Source: Variovorax sp. Sphag1AA (GTDB taxonomy: Bacteria; Pseudomonadota; Gammaproteobacteria; Burkholderiales; Burkholderiaceae_C). From it: DNA of 64,000 nt. The notes beneath the pieces are model-generated. The model was given only the letters and a program-made list of their open reading frames with translations, was not told where the DNA came from and ran no database searches. Made by a program: the position numbers and the translations under genes. Shown here one piece after another: positions 36,446 through 43,611 of the stretch; the first letter of the stretch is position 1, and the number at the start of each line of letters is the position of its first letter. The stretch lies in the NCBI RefSeq assembly GCF_014192575.1, contig NZ_JACHYC010000011.1:62001-126000 (forward strand). The letters are read 5' to 3'.

Positions 36446-36580
36446 CACACTACAAGTGCAGCGACCATGCTTGTGAGCGGAACGCCGCCGCCGGGATTTG
36501 TCGAGTACACCTTGGTGGCGGCCGACTGTCATGGCGCCGTCGATGATGACGATCAGACCGGTTTGCTTGCTGACGTTCAT
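36419..36580 (-). pseudogene. Gene stub at the end of the CMD/SDR operon
   Basis: An ATG at 36580 overlaps the stop of the CMD-like gene (ATGA), the same coupling used between the other operon genes. It opens a 53-codon frame (MNVSKQTGLIVIIDGAMTVG) that turns Arg-rich and stops at 36419-36421, inside the phosphotransferase remnant. It looks like the first 25-30 codons of a fourth or fifth operon gene that was cut off. The IDGAM segment is reminiscent of an aldehyde dehydrogenase N-terminus, but this is weak. Confidence 0.35.
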
Positions 36581-37140
36581 GCGGAGGGGAGCGGCGTCTC
36601 GTAGTCAGCCTCGGGCTTGATATCCATCGAGTGGAGGAAGCGGCCGACGCAGACGTAGAAGCTGGTCGTCAGAACCAGTTCGATGACCTGCGCATCGTTG
36701 AAGCCCACACGCTTGAGTGCATCGATGGTCTCCTGCGAGGCGCCTGGTCCTGACGTCACTTCGTCTGCCAGCTGGAGTGCCACGCGCTCGGTGGCATCGA
36801 AACAGCCGGCTTCGCGCCAGGCCGGCAGGGCCGCGATTTGCGCCGCGCTGATGCCGGCTTCTTCCGCCATCGGTAGGTGATGCGCCCATTCGTAAGCGGT
36901 ACGGGAAATCAGCGCGCCACGCAGGATCATGAGCTCGCGTAGCTTGCGCGAGGTCTTCGCATTCAGGCGCAATGGCCATGCGAAGTCGAGCCATGCCTTG
37001 AACATTGCCGGTGCAACGCCTAGCACCCGGTACAGGTCGGGCATCGGGGCATCGGAGCCGCGCGAGCGGCGAACCCGGTCGAACAGTTCGCGGGCGTCGG
37101 GATCCGGCGGCTGCTGGGGCAGCATTTCGATGCGCGGCAT
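36577..37140 (-). CDS. Carboxymuconolactone decarboxylase (CMD/AhpD-like) family protein
   Basis: A 187-residue all-helical protein of the CMD/AhpD superfamily. The segment KLRELMILRGALISRTAYEW corresponds to the family's active-site helix, but the CxxC pair of AhpD is absent and a His pair (AHHLPMAEEAG) follows. Members include gamma-carboxymuconolactone decarboxylase and many uncharacterised proteins beside dehydrogenases. Its start overlaps the SDR stop. A homologous domain is fused to an SDR in the gene at 39083-40492, so CMD and SDR activities probably act on successive intermediates (inference). Confidence 0.85.
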   Translation of the reverse strand: MPRIEMLPQQPPDPDARELFDRVRRSRGSDAPMPDLYRVLGVAPAMFKAWLDFAWPLRLNAKTSRKLRELMILRGALISRTAYEWAHHLPMAEEAGISAAQIAALPAWREAGCFDATERVALQLADEVTSGPGASQETIDALKRVGFNDAQVIELVLTTSFYVCVGRFLHSMDIKPEADYETPLPSA

Positions 37141-37988
37141 CAGGCGGTCCTCGCGGCTTTATCAGGGGACAGCGTGGGCGACTTGACCTGCCCGGCGGTC
37201 GCCCCTGCATCGACCGGCAGGACCACGCCGGTCACCCAGCGCGCCTCGTCGCTTGCCAGGTACGCCACGGCATGTCCGACATCCCAGCCGGAACCCTCGG
37301 TTTGCAGCAGCGACCGCTGGCGGCGCTCCTCGCGCGCCTCCGGTGTCATGCGAGTAGCCACCATTGGCGTGTAGACCATGCCCGGGGCCACGCAGTTGAC
37401 GCGGATGCCTTCCACGCCGTGGTGTGCTGCCATTGCCCGGGTCATGTTGACAACGGCTCCCTTGGAGGTTGGGTATAGCAGGCTAGGCGTGCCGCCGAGC
37501 AGGCCTGCCACGGAGGCGATGTTCACGATCGCGCCCGCGCCGACGCGGCGCATTTCGGGGATTGCGTACTTCGCCATCAGCATCATCGACGTGACGTTGA
37601 TGCGCAGTGCAGCCTCCCATTCCTCCGGATCGACATCCACGGCGTTCTGCACAGGCCCACCCACGCCGACGTTGTTGACCAGGATGTCGACGCGCCCCCA
37701 TTGCGCTACGGCGGTCCGTACTGCGTTCTCGCAATCGATGGAGCGGGAAACGTCGGCTTGCAGCGCCAAAGCGCGTCCACCTTCGGCTTCGATCATCTTG
37801 CGAGTCTGCTCGGCTGCTTCGAACTGCATGTCGATGAGCAGCACCGCAGCACCTCGGCGCGCCAGCAGAATGGCCGCGGCGCGGCCGTTGCCGATCTCGG
37901 GCGTGCGCGAGCCCGCGCCGGTCACGATCGCGACCCGGCCGTCGAGCCGGCTGGCATCGCGCGGCGGCGTATAGGTTTCCGTATTCAT
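37140..37988 (-). CDS. SDR-family oxidoreductase
   Basis: A 282-residue short-chain dehydrogenase. The glycine motif is of the extended kind (VTGAGSRTPEIGNGRA), followed by NNVG and the catalytic YPTSKGAVV. The C-terminus has the VLPVDAGATAG family end. The start at 37988 follows GGAGA; the longer frame to 38129 overlaps the Bug gene. It is 22 bp after the Bug gene and overlaps the CMD gene. The same extended loop type occurs in the SDR half of the fusion protein upstream, so the two are probably related by duplication. Confidence 0.9.
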   Translation of the reverse strand: MNTETYTPPRDASRLDGRVAIVTGAGSRTPEIGNGRAAAILLARRGAAVLLIDMQFEAAEQTRKMIEAEGGRALALQADVSRSIDCENAVRTAVAQWGRVDILVNNVGVGGPVQNAVDVDPEEWEAALRINVTSMMLMAKYAIPEMRRVGAGAIVNIASVAGLLGGTPSLLYPTSKGAVVNMTRAMAAHHGVEGIRVNCVAPGMVYTPMVATRMTPEAREERRQRSLLQTEGSGWDVGHAVAYLASDEARWVTGVVLPVDAGATAGQVKSPTLSPDKAARTA

Positions 37989-38010
37989 GGTCAATCTCCA
38001 GGCTTGGGAT

Positions 38011-39003
38011 TTACTGCGCCGTCTTTGGCATCTTGGCGGCCAGCGTGCGGTAGAGAGTGACCTCGTTTTCAAGCATGCGCTGGATCTCGGGCGCGCTGTC
38101 GCGCATCGTCTCGGAGCCGCCGTTCGCACGCAGGTAGGCCGGCCACTCGCGACCGTTCATTACGTGGCTGATCGCAGCGCCCAGCTTTGCCGCGATGGGT
38201 GCGGGGGTTTCGCTGCGGACCAGAAAGATGTCCCAGGTATAGAACGAGTAGTCCGGCAGCCCGCTCTCCGCCACGGTCGGGATATCTGGGTAGGCGTCGA
38301 TTCGTGTCTTGCCTGTCACGGCGAGCGGGCGAAGTTTTCCGGCCTTGATGAGTTCCTGAGGGGCGAAAGCATCGCCAAACGCAATGTCCACCCGCCCTCC
38401 GACCAGGTCCTGCAGGATTGCGTTGTAGCCCTTGTAGGGCACGCTCAGCAATTGGGCGCCAGCCATTTCGCCGAGTTGCAGCCCACCGAGGGCGTAGCTG
38501 TCTGAGTATGTCGCGATGGATAGAGGCTTCGCCTTGGAAGCCTTGGCCAGATCACGGATCGAGGTCAACTTGGAGTCCGCCGGCACCGTGAGGAGACCCA
38601 CGGCTCGGAGCATGCCTGCCACCGGCTTGAAATCCTTGAAGGGATCGTAGGGCACCGGCCTGTCCATCGCCGTCACGATCGTCATGGGCGACGAACTCCC
38701 CACCAGCAACGTATAGCCGTCGGCGGGCGCGGACTTCGCGGATTGAAAGGCGATGATTCCGTTCGCGCCGGGGCGGTTATCCACCACCACAGGTTGCCCA
38801 AGCTCCTTCGCGAGCATGTCGGCGAAGTTGCGTGTCGCGATGTCAAGGCCATTGCCTGGGGCCATCATCAAAGCGATCTTTACTGGTCTCGACGGATAGG
38901 CATCTTCGGCCGCAACCGTCGTGCCCGCGAGCGTCGCAATCGCGGCAACCAAGCCCAACCGAGCGACCACACTACGAGTCGAAGTGACGATAGAAACGAG
39001 CAT
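38011..39003 (-). CDS. Bug/TctC family periplasmic substrate-binding protein
   Basis: A 330-residue binding protein with a signal peptide ending near TVAA and the mature start YPSRPVKIALMMAPGNGLD. Further family hallmarks are NRPGANGIIAFQ, APADGYTLLVG and SVPYKGYNA. The ATG at 39003 sits 8 nt after AGGA of a GAGGAAG site; the in-frame ATG at 39009 is too close to it. It lies between the CMD-SDR fusion gene and the single SDR gene, so it probably captures the substrate of this pathway. No TctAB genes are present. Confidence 0.9.
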   Translation of the reverse strand: MLVSIVTSTRSVVARLGLVAAIATLAGTTVAAEDAYPSRPVKIALMMAPGNGLDIATRNFADMLAKELGQPVVVDNRPGANGIIAFQSAKSAPADGYTLLVGSSSPMTIVTAMDRPVPYDPFKDFKPVAGMLRAVGLLTVPADSKLTSIRDLAKASKAKPLSIATYSDSYALGGLQLGEMAGAQLLSVPYKGYNAILQDLVGGRVDIAFGDAFAPQELIKAGKLRPLAVTGKTRIDAYPDIPTVAESGLPDYSFYTWDIFLVRSETPAPIAAKLGAAISHVMNGREWPAYLRANGGSETMRDSAPEIQRMLENEVTLYRTLAAKMPKTAQ

Positions 39004-39082
39004 TTGCATCTTCCTCTTTTGAACAGTCAACGTTTTTGATCGCGCACCAGTCAGCCGGCACGCGAGTAAGCAACGTGTGGGT

Positions 39083-40492
39083 TCAGGCCGCTGCGGGCTG
39101 CCGTACCGTGCTGATGGACAAGCCGCCATCGGCAATCAGCACCTGGCCGTTGACGTACGACGCCTCCGACGACAGAAGGAACTGCGCTGCATGCGCCACC
39201 TCCCAGCCCGTGCCCTGCCTCCCGAACGGGAGGGGTCGAGCTGAGCGTGCAGGACGATTGCGCGAGGCATCACGCCCCAGTGGCGTATCGATCAAGCCCG
39301 GTGCAATCACGTTGGCGCGAAGGCCGCGGGCATGCGTGGCATAGGCCGTCGAGCGGCACAGTGCCGCCAACGCAGCCTTGGAACACTCGTAGGCCGGGAT
39401 CCCGGTCAGCGGGGATATCGACGCGGTAGAGGAAACGAAAACAATCGACCCACCTTCGTCCATCACCTTGGCCGCCTCCTGCGCGCACAGCATGTGAGCC
39501 CGCAGGTTGACGTCCATGACGGCATCCCAGGCCTCGGCGGTTTCCGTGCCGAAGCGGCTATCGTTACCGATACCGACATTGAGAACCAGGCCATCCAGCC
39601 CCCCCAGTGCCTGCGCCGCTTCGCGGACCAAGCGCGTGATCTCCTCAGGACGCGAAACATCGGCTTGCAGCGCAACGGCAGTGCCGCCTTCGCTGCGCGC
39701 CTTGGCGACACTTTCTTCCGCGCTTGCCAGATCCATGTCGGCACACGCGATGCTGGCGCCCTCGCGGGCAAAAAGCACCGTCATCGCGCGACCATTTCCC
39801 ACTGGCGGCTGCTCATCGACGGTGCGACGTTGGCCGCCACCGACGATCAGTACGCGCCGACCAGCGAGGCGCCCGGATGGCTTGGCCTTGCCCATGGCCG
39901 GCGCGAACAACTGCCGCAAAGGATCGACCGACGCTGGCGCAGGGGCGACCGCCTGGCGCTCGATCTCGATGGGGGCCGCACCGTCGCCTTCGACTTCCAG
40001 TTCAGTGTTTTCCAGCAGCCGGCTGACCAGCATGTAGAAGCCAATGGTGACGATGACCTCCATCTGCTCCTGCGAAGTGCAGTGCGCAGCCAGCGCCTCA
40101 TACAAGGGTTGCGGCGCCTTCACCTGCCGGACGACGGCGTCAGTGAAGGCCAGCACGGCCCGCTCACGCTCGTCGAAGACGGCGTTGGCCGGATCGGTGA
40201 GCGCAGCCTCGATCTTGGCGTCTGGCACGCCTGCACCGCGCGCGACGCGACGGTGCTGATGAATTTCGTAGTGGGCTTCGCACAGCGCGCCTACGCGCAG
40301 AATCACCAGCTCACGCAGTGCAGGCGTCAAAGACGACTGCCGCAAGATGGCGCCACCCAGCGCAAGGAATCCCTCCGCCACTTCCGGAGCGTTGGGCAGC
40401 ATGCGGTAAAGATTCAACGGTGGGCGAGCCCTAAGCGTTTCCCCGAGCGAACCCGGAATGTTGTTCAGATCAAAAAAAGGCAGACGAGCCAT
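39083..40492 (-). CDS. Fusion protein: CMD-like N-terminal domain and SDR C-terminal domain
   Basis: A 469-residue two-domain protein. Residues about 1-185 are a CMD/AhpD-like helical domain (LTPALRELVILRVGALCEAH, with an EIHQHRRVARGAG His-rich helix). After a Pro/Ala linker (about 185-215), residues 215-469 form an SDR with an extended glycine loop (VGGGQ, later VGNGRA), VLNVG, and the catalytic YECSKAAL. Both domains keep their main motifs. The same two domains are encoded separately at 36577-37988 in this operon. The gene is first in the operon and diverges from a LacI-type regulator. The catalysed steps are not known. Confidence 0.88.
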   Translation of the reverse strand: MARLPFFDLNNIPGSLGETLRARPPLNLYRMLPNAPEVAEGFLALGGAILRQSSLTPALRELVILRVGALCEAHYEIHQHRRVARGAGVPDAKIEAALTDPANAVFDERERAVLAFTDAVVRQVKAPQPLYEALAAHCTSQEQMEVIVTIGFYMLVSRLLENTELEVEGDGAAPIEIERQAVAPAPASVDPLRQLFAPAMGKAKPSGRLAGRRVLIVGGGQRRTVDEQPPVGNGRAMTVLFAREGASIACADMDLASAEESVAKARSEGGTAVALQADVSRPEEITRLVREAAQALGGLDGLVLNVGIGNDSRFGTETAEAWDAVMDVNLRAHMLCAQEAAKVMDEGGSIVFVSSTASISPLTGIPAYECSKAALAALCRSTAYATHARGLRANVIAPGLIDTPLGRDASRNRPARSARPLPFGRQGTGWEVAHAAQFLLSSEASYVNGQVLIADGGLSISTVRQPAAA

Positions 40493-40506
40493 GCAATATT
40501 CCTTCA

Positions 40507-40518
40507 GAAAACGTTTGT
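40507..40518. promoter_or_regulatory. Probable LacI-family operator near the CMD-SDR fusion start
   Basis: CAGAAAAC at 40507-40514 matches the arm of the downstream palindrome, and the overlapping AAACGTTT (40511-40518) is the central motif typical of LacI-family operators. It lies 14 bp before the start codon of the fusion gene, where bound repressor would block transcription or translation initiation. Confidence 0.5.
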
Positions 40519-40570
40519 GGGAATACTGCGTCTTTTGCCGACTTCACTTGAGAAGACAATCCCTACAATC

Positions 40571-40591
40571 GTTTTCTGAAATCCAGAAAAC
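40571..40591. promoter_or_regulatory. Perfect inverted-repeat operator upstream of the lacI-type gene
   Basis: GTTTTCTG (40571-40578) and CAGAAAAC (40584-40591) are perfect inverted arms separated by 5 bp. The site ends 9 bp before the regulator's ATG. It shares the arm with the site at 40507-40514. Two matching sites in an 108-bp divergent region strongly suggest control of both directions by the LacI-family protein encoded next to it. Confidence 0.6.
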
Positions 40592-40600
40592 TTTGCAGTC

Positions 40601-41614
40601 ATGAAACGCGTATCGGTGATCGACGTGGCCCGCGAAGCAGGTGTGGCTCCTGGTTCGGTGTCGCGCGCGCTCAATGGTGAAAAACACGTCAGTGCGGAGC
40701 TGCGTTCGCGCGTGAACCAGGCGGCGCAACGACTGGGCTATCGGCCTCACGCCTATGCGCAGGGCCTTCGATTGGGTCGAAGCAACACGATCGGAATGTT
40801 GGTGAGCGACATGCGCCACCCGATGTATGCCGGCGTGGTTGCTGCAGTCGAACGCGAGCTGACGCAGCACGGCCGCATGCTGCTGCTGGCAGATGCCCAA
40901 GGCGAAGTCACACGCGAACGCTCCATCCTCGATACGTTCCAGCGCGGGACCCTGGACGGGGCGATCATCAGTGCGTCCTACGATCCGATCGCGGCCTCAC
41001 CAGCGCACTACGAGGGCAACCGCCTGCCGCTGGTCTTGATAGACCGCGAGGTGGAAGGCATCGATCGCGTGTGCCTGGAGCGGCGCAACGGCATGCGCAC
41101 GACTGTGCGCCATCTGCTGGCTCTTGGACACAGGCGGATTGCGCTCTTCACGCCAGCCCTCGACCATGTGCCGGGCGGCGAGCGCATCGCGGGTTACGCG
41201 GACGCGTTCCGGCAAGCGGGTTTGGCCTCGCACAAGCGCTACATCCCGAGGTTGACGTCCCCCCTGCAGGATGGCGCCGAGCCGCTACTGAAGCTGTTGG
41301 ATCTGCCCGACCCTCCCACCGCGCTGGTGTGCCTGGGCACGCGACTGCTTTCCGGCGCCCTGCGTGCGCTGCGGCAGCGCGGCTTGCGCGTGCCTGAGGA
41401 TTTTTCGGTGATCGCTACAGGGGCGCCGGAAATGCTGGAGCTGGCTCACCCACCTCTGAGCTGCCTGCGGATGGACTTGGTCGGTGCTGGTCGTGCAGCC
41501 GCCCAATTGCTGCTACGCAGGCTGGACGCGCCAAACAGTCCCATCGAACGCGTCGAACTGGAAACCGAGCTTATCGTGCGCGACTCCTGCGGACCGGTGC
41601 CGGCTCAAACCTAG
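40601..41614 (+). CDS. LacI-family transcriptional regulator
   Basis: A 337-residue regulator. The N-terminal helix-turn-helix reads VIDVAREAGVAPGSVSRALN, with the hinge YRPHAYAQGL, followed by a periplasmic-binding-protein-like effector domain (GMLVSDMRHPMYAGVV). It is divergent from the CMD-SDR/Bug operon and has two matching palindromic sites in the shared promoter. LacI-type control of a CMD/SDR catabolic operon suggests a sugar-acid or ring-derived inducer, but nothing in the sequence identifies it. Confidence 0.92.
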   Translation: MKRVSVIDVAREAGVAPGSVSRALNGEKHVSAELRSRVNQAAQRLGYRPHAYAQGLRLGRSNTIGMLVSDMRHPMYAGVVAAVERELTQHGRMLLLADAQGEVTRERSILDTFQRGTLDGAIISASYDPIAASPAHYEGNRLPLVLIDREVEGIDRVCLERRNGMRTTVRHLLALGHRRIALFTPALDHVPGGERIAGYADAFRQAGLASHKRYIPRLTSPLQDGAEPLLKLLDLPDPPTALVCLGTRLLSGALRALRQRGLRVPEDFSVIATGAPEMLELAHPPLSCLRMDLVGAGRAAAQLLLRRLDAPNSPIERVELETELIVRDSCGPVPAQT

Positions 41615-41756
41615 AGGGCGACAAAGGGGCATGACAACTGGACTTGGGCCGCACGCAGAAACGCGCCCTCTATGCGGCTGGCAGGAACATGATCCCGTGA
41701 TCGATCCTGTTCTCATGTCCAGGATCGAGCCCAGCACTTCCGCGAGAGCGCCTTGT

Positions 41757-42011
41757 CTAGCGACGATCAGGCTCAGGAATAGCCGCCGCCGACAGGCGCA
41801 GCGCTTCCTCGTGCTCAACACCCATCGCCTGCAACGTCATCGCCGCGATCGACTCGCCGAAATCGCTGGGTGTCTTGTCCACCAGCACGGTACGAATCGC
41901 AATCGCCAGCGTGCCCATGCCCAGCGCCTCCGCGGCGCCCAGCGATGCCAGGGCTCGCGCCAATTCCGATCTTGCGCGGTTCGGTTCCATCGCGCGGCTC
42001 ATCGAACTCAA
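41757..42011 (-). pseudogene. Possible TetR-type regulator C-terminal remnant
   Basis: An 84-codon minus-strand frame (SELARALASLGAAEALGMGT, later IAAMTLQAMGVEHEEALRL) resembles the all-helical C-terminus of TetR-family regulators but lacks any DNA-binding domain. It lies within a 1-kb stretch (41615-42627) that contains only gene fragments. The family call is weak. Confidence 0.25.
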
Positions 42012-42039
42012 GAAGGACTAGCACCTTCAGCTACGGCCC

Positions 42040-42360
42040 CTATATCGGCTCGCGCGCGAACATCGCGACGAGTAAGCCGATCAACCATTGGTGCAGCACG
42101 GAGGTCTCGTGTCGCTCATGCCAGAACAGTTCGATGGTGCGAGCCGGCGCGGCGATGGGCGGGGCCAAGCGCACCAGCCCGTCCATGCGCACGGCCTCGC
42201 GCCCCTCGGACCAGGGCAGGACAGCAATCAGTTCGGAGCGACGCACCACCTCGTAGGCGGCGCTGTAGTGGCTCACGGTGGCCACCAAGTTGCGCTGCAG
42301 ACCGCGGCTGCGCAGCAGGCGGTCGTAGACGGCGCCCTCGCCCGTCAGGCTGGGCGCGGT
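42040..42360 (-). pseudogene. LysR-type regulator C-terminal remnant
   Basis: The minus-strand frame reads SLTGEGAVYDRLLRSRG, VSHYSAAYEVVRRSELIAVL and ELFWHERHETSVLHQWL, which is the second half of a LysR effector domain down to its C-terminus at 42040. The helix-turn-helix and the first half are gone. At about 42350-42360 it meets the tail of an SDR gene on the opposite strand, marking a recombination or deletion junction. Confidence 0.6.
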
Positions 42361-42428
42361 GGATCACCGGCGACACCTTGCACGTCGACGGCGGCTCCAA
42401 GCACGTCGACGGCGGCTCCAAGCTCTGA
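42351..42428 (+). pseudogene. SDR C-terminal remnant with a duplicated end
   Basis: On the plus strand, 25 codons plus a stop read WARWITGDTLHVDGGSK followed by a second HVDGGSK and L. This is the standard C-terminus of a short-chain dehydrogenase (ITGxTLxVDGG). The rest of the gene is missing. The last seven codons are duplicated by a 21-bp tandem repeat. Confidence 0.6.
42381..42422 (+). repeat. Perfect 21-bp tandem duplication
   Basis: The 21-bp unit starting CACGTCGACGGCGGC occurs twice head to tail (42381-42401 and 42402-42422), both coding HVDGGSK in the SDR tail. The perfect identity suggests a recent slippage event. From here to 42627 I see no gene. Confidence 0.85.
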
Positions 42429-42627
42429 GCTCCGACACCCAGTTCGCAAGAACCAATCATGCAGACTCTGACTCTCTATCAATCGGTCTCGTCGCCCAAC
42501 TCACGGCGCGTTCGTAACCGAGTTGCTTATCTCGAACTTCCGCACACAGTCTGACCCGGACATAGGCGCCACCCTCACGCCTTCTCTCAGACGCTCTGCC
42601 CGGCCCCCGCCGACCTGCCGACGCCCC

Positions 42628-43611
42628 CTACTGCTTCCGATACCCAATCGCCGCAATCAACCGCCCCCACGCCGCATCCGCTTCGCGAACGGTCTCCGTG
42701 AAGGCGGCGGGACCGGCCCAGCGCGGGTCGACGCCGCCAATGCGGAATTCGTTCTGCACCTGCGGCACCGCCATGACCGTGCGTGCGGCCTCCGCGAGGC
42801 GGGCCACGACGGCGGCCGGCATCTGCGCCGGACCGAGCAGTCCGAGCGACGTGTCCATGTCCATGCCCTGGATGCCCAGCTCGGACATGGTCTTCAGGTC
42901 GGGGAAGAGCGAACTGCGCCCGGGCGCCACGACGCCGAGAAGTCGCACCTGGCCCGTGCGGGCCAGCGCCTCGGCCGCCGACGACGATGCGAACTGCATC
43001 TGCACGCGTCCGGCCAGGAGATCCTTCGCCACGTCGCTGGCGCCCTTGTAGGGCACGTGGACGATGTCGATGCCGGCCTGCCTGGCGAGCATCTCGCCGA
43101 AGACGTGCGCCGACGTGCCGATGCCCTGCGAAGCGTAGTTCAGCTGGCCCGGATTCTTCTTCGCGTAGTCGACCAGCTCGGCGAGGCTGGTGGCCGGCAC
43201 CGACTTCTGCAGCACCAGCACATTGGGGCCAAGCGCGCATTGCGCCACCGGCGTGAAGTCGCGCAGGGGCTCGTACTTCACGGCCAGCATCGTGTGGGGC
43301 AGTTGCGCGATCGTCGATGCGGGCGTGTACATCAGCGTGTACCCGTCGGGCGCCGAGCGAACCAGCTCGTTGGCCGCGATCATCGTGCCGGCGCCTGCGC
43401 GGTTGTCGACCACGACGGGTACCCCAAGCAGGGGCGACAGGAACTGCCCGAGCAGGCGGGCCTGCAGGTCGGTGCCGCCGCCGGCGGGATAGCCGACGAG
43501 GAGGCGCAGCGGCTTGTCGCCCAGGGCGAAGGCAGGCCCCGCCAGAGCGAAGGCCGATGCGGCGAGGAAGTGCCTGCGGTTCAGTGCGTGTTTGTCCGTC
43601 ATGGTGAACAT
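42628..43611 (-). CDS. Bug/TctC family periplasmic substrate-binding protein
   Basis: A 327-residue binding protein with a Tat- or Sec-like leader (NRRHFLAASAFALAG) and the mature start KPLRLLVGYPAGGGTD. Other hallmarks are NRAGAGTMIAAN, APDGYTLMY and HVPYKGASD. It is the last gene of the LysR-controlled operon and begins directly after the stop of the UGSC-like gene. Its base composition is visibly more GC-rich than genes left of 42.4 kb. It probably binds the pathway substrate or a second ligand, as the operon has two Bug proteins. Confidence 0.9.
   Translation of the reverse strand: MFTMTDKHALNRRHFLAASAFALAGPAFALGDKPLRLLVGYPAGGGTDLQARLLGQFLSPLLGVPVVVDNRAGAGTMIAANELVRSAPDGYTLMYTPASTIAQLPHTMLAVKYEPLRDFTPVAQCALGPNVLVLQKSVPATSLAELVDYAKKNPGQLNYASQGIGTSAHVFGEMLARQAGIDIVHVPYKGASDVAKDLLAGRVQMQFASSSAAEALARTGQVRLLGVVAPGRSSLFPDLKTMSELGIQGMDMDTSLGLLGPAQMPAAVVARLAEAARTVMAVPQVQNEFRIGGVDPRWAGPAAFTETVREADAAWGRLIAAIGYRKQ

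Noticed and set aside
41701..41728. Inverted repeat (TCGATCCTG and CAGGATCGA) after the lacI-type gene, considered as terminator
   Set aside because: 9-bp arms with a 10-nt loop, but no T-run on either strand; position 87 bp past the stop is plausible but not enough.
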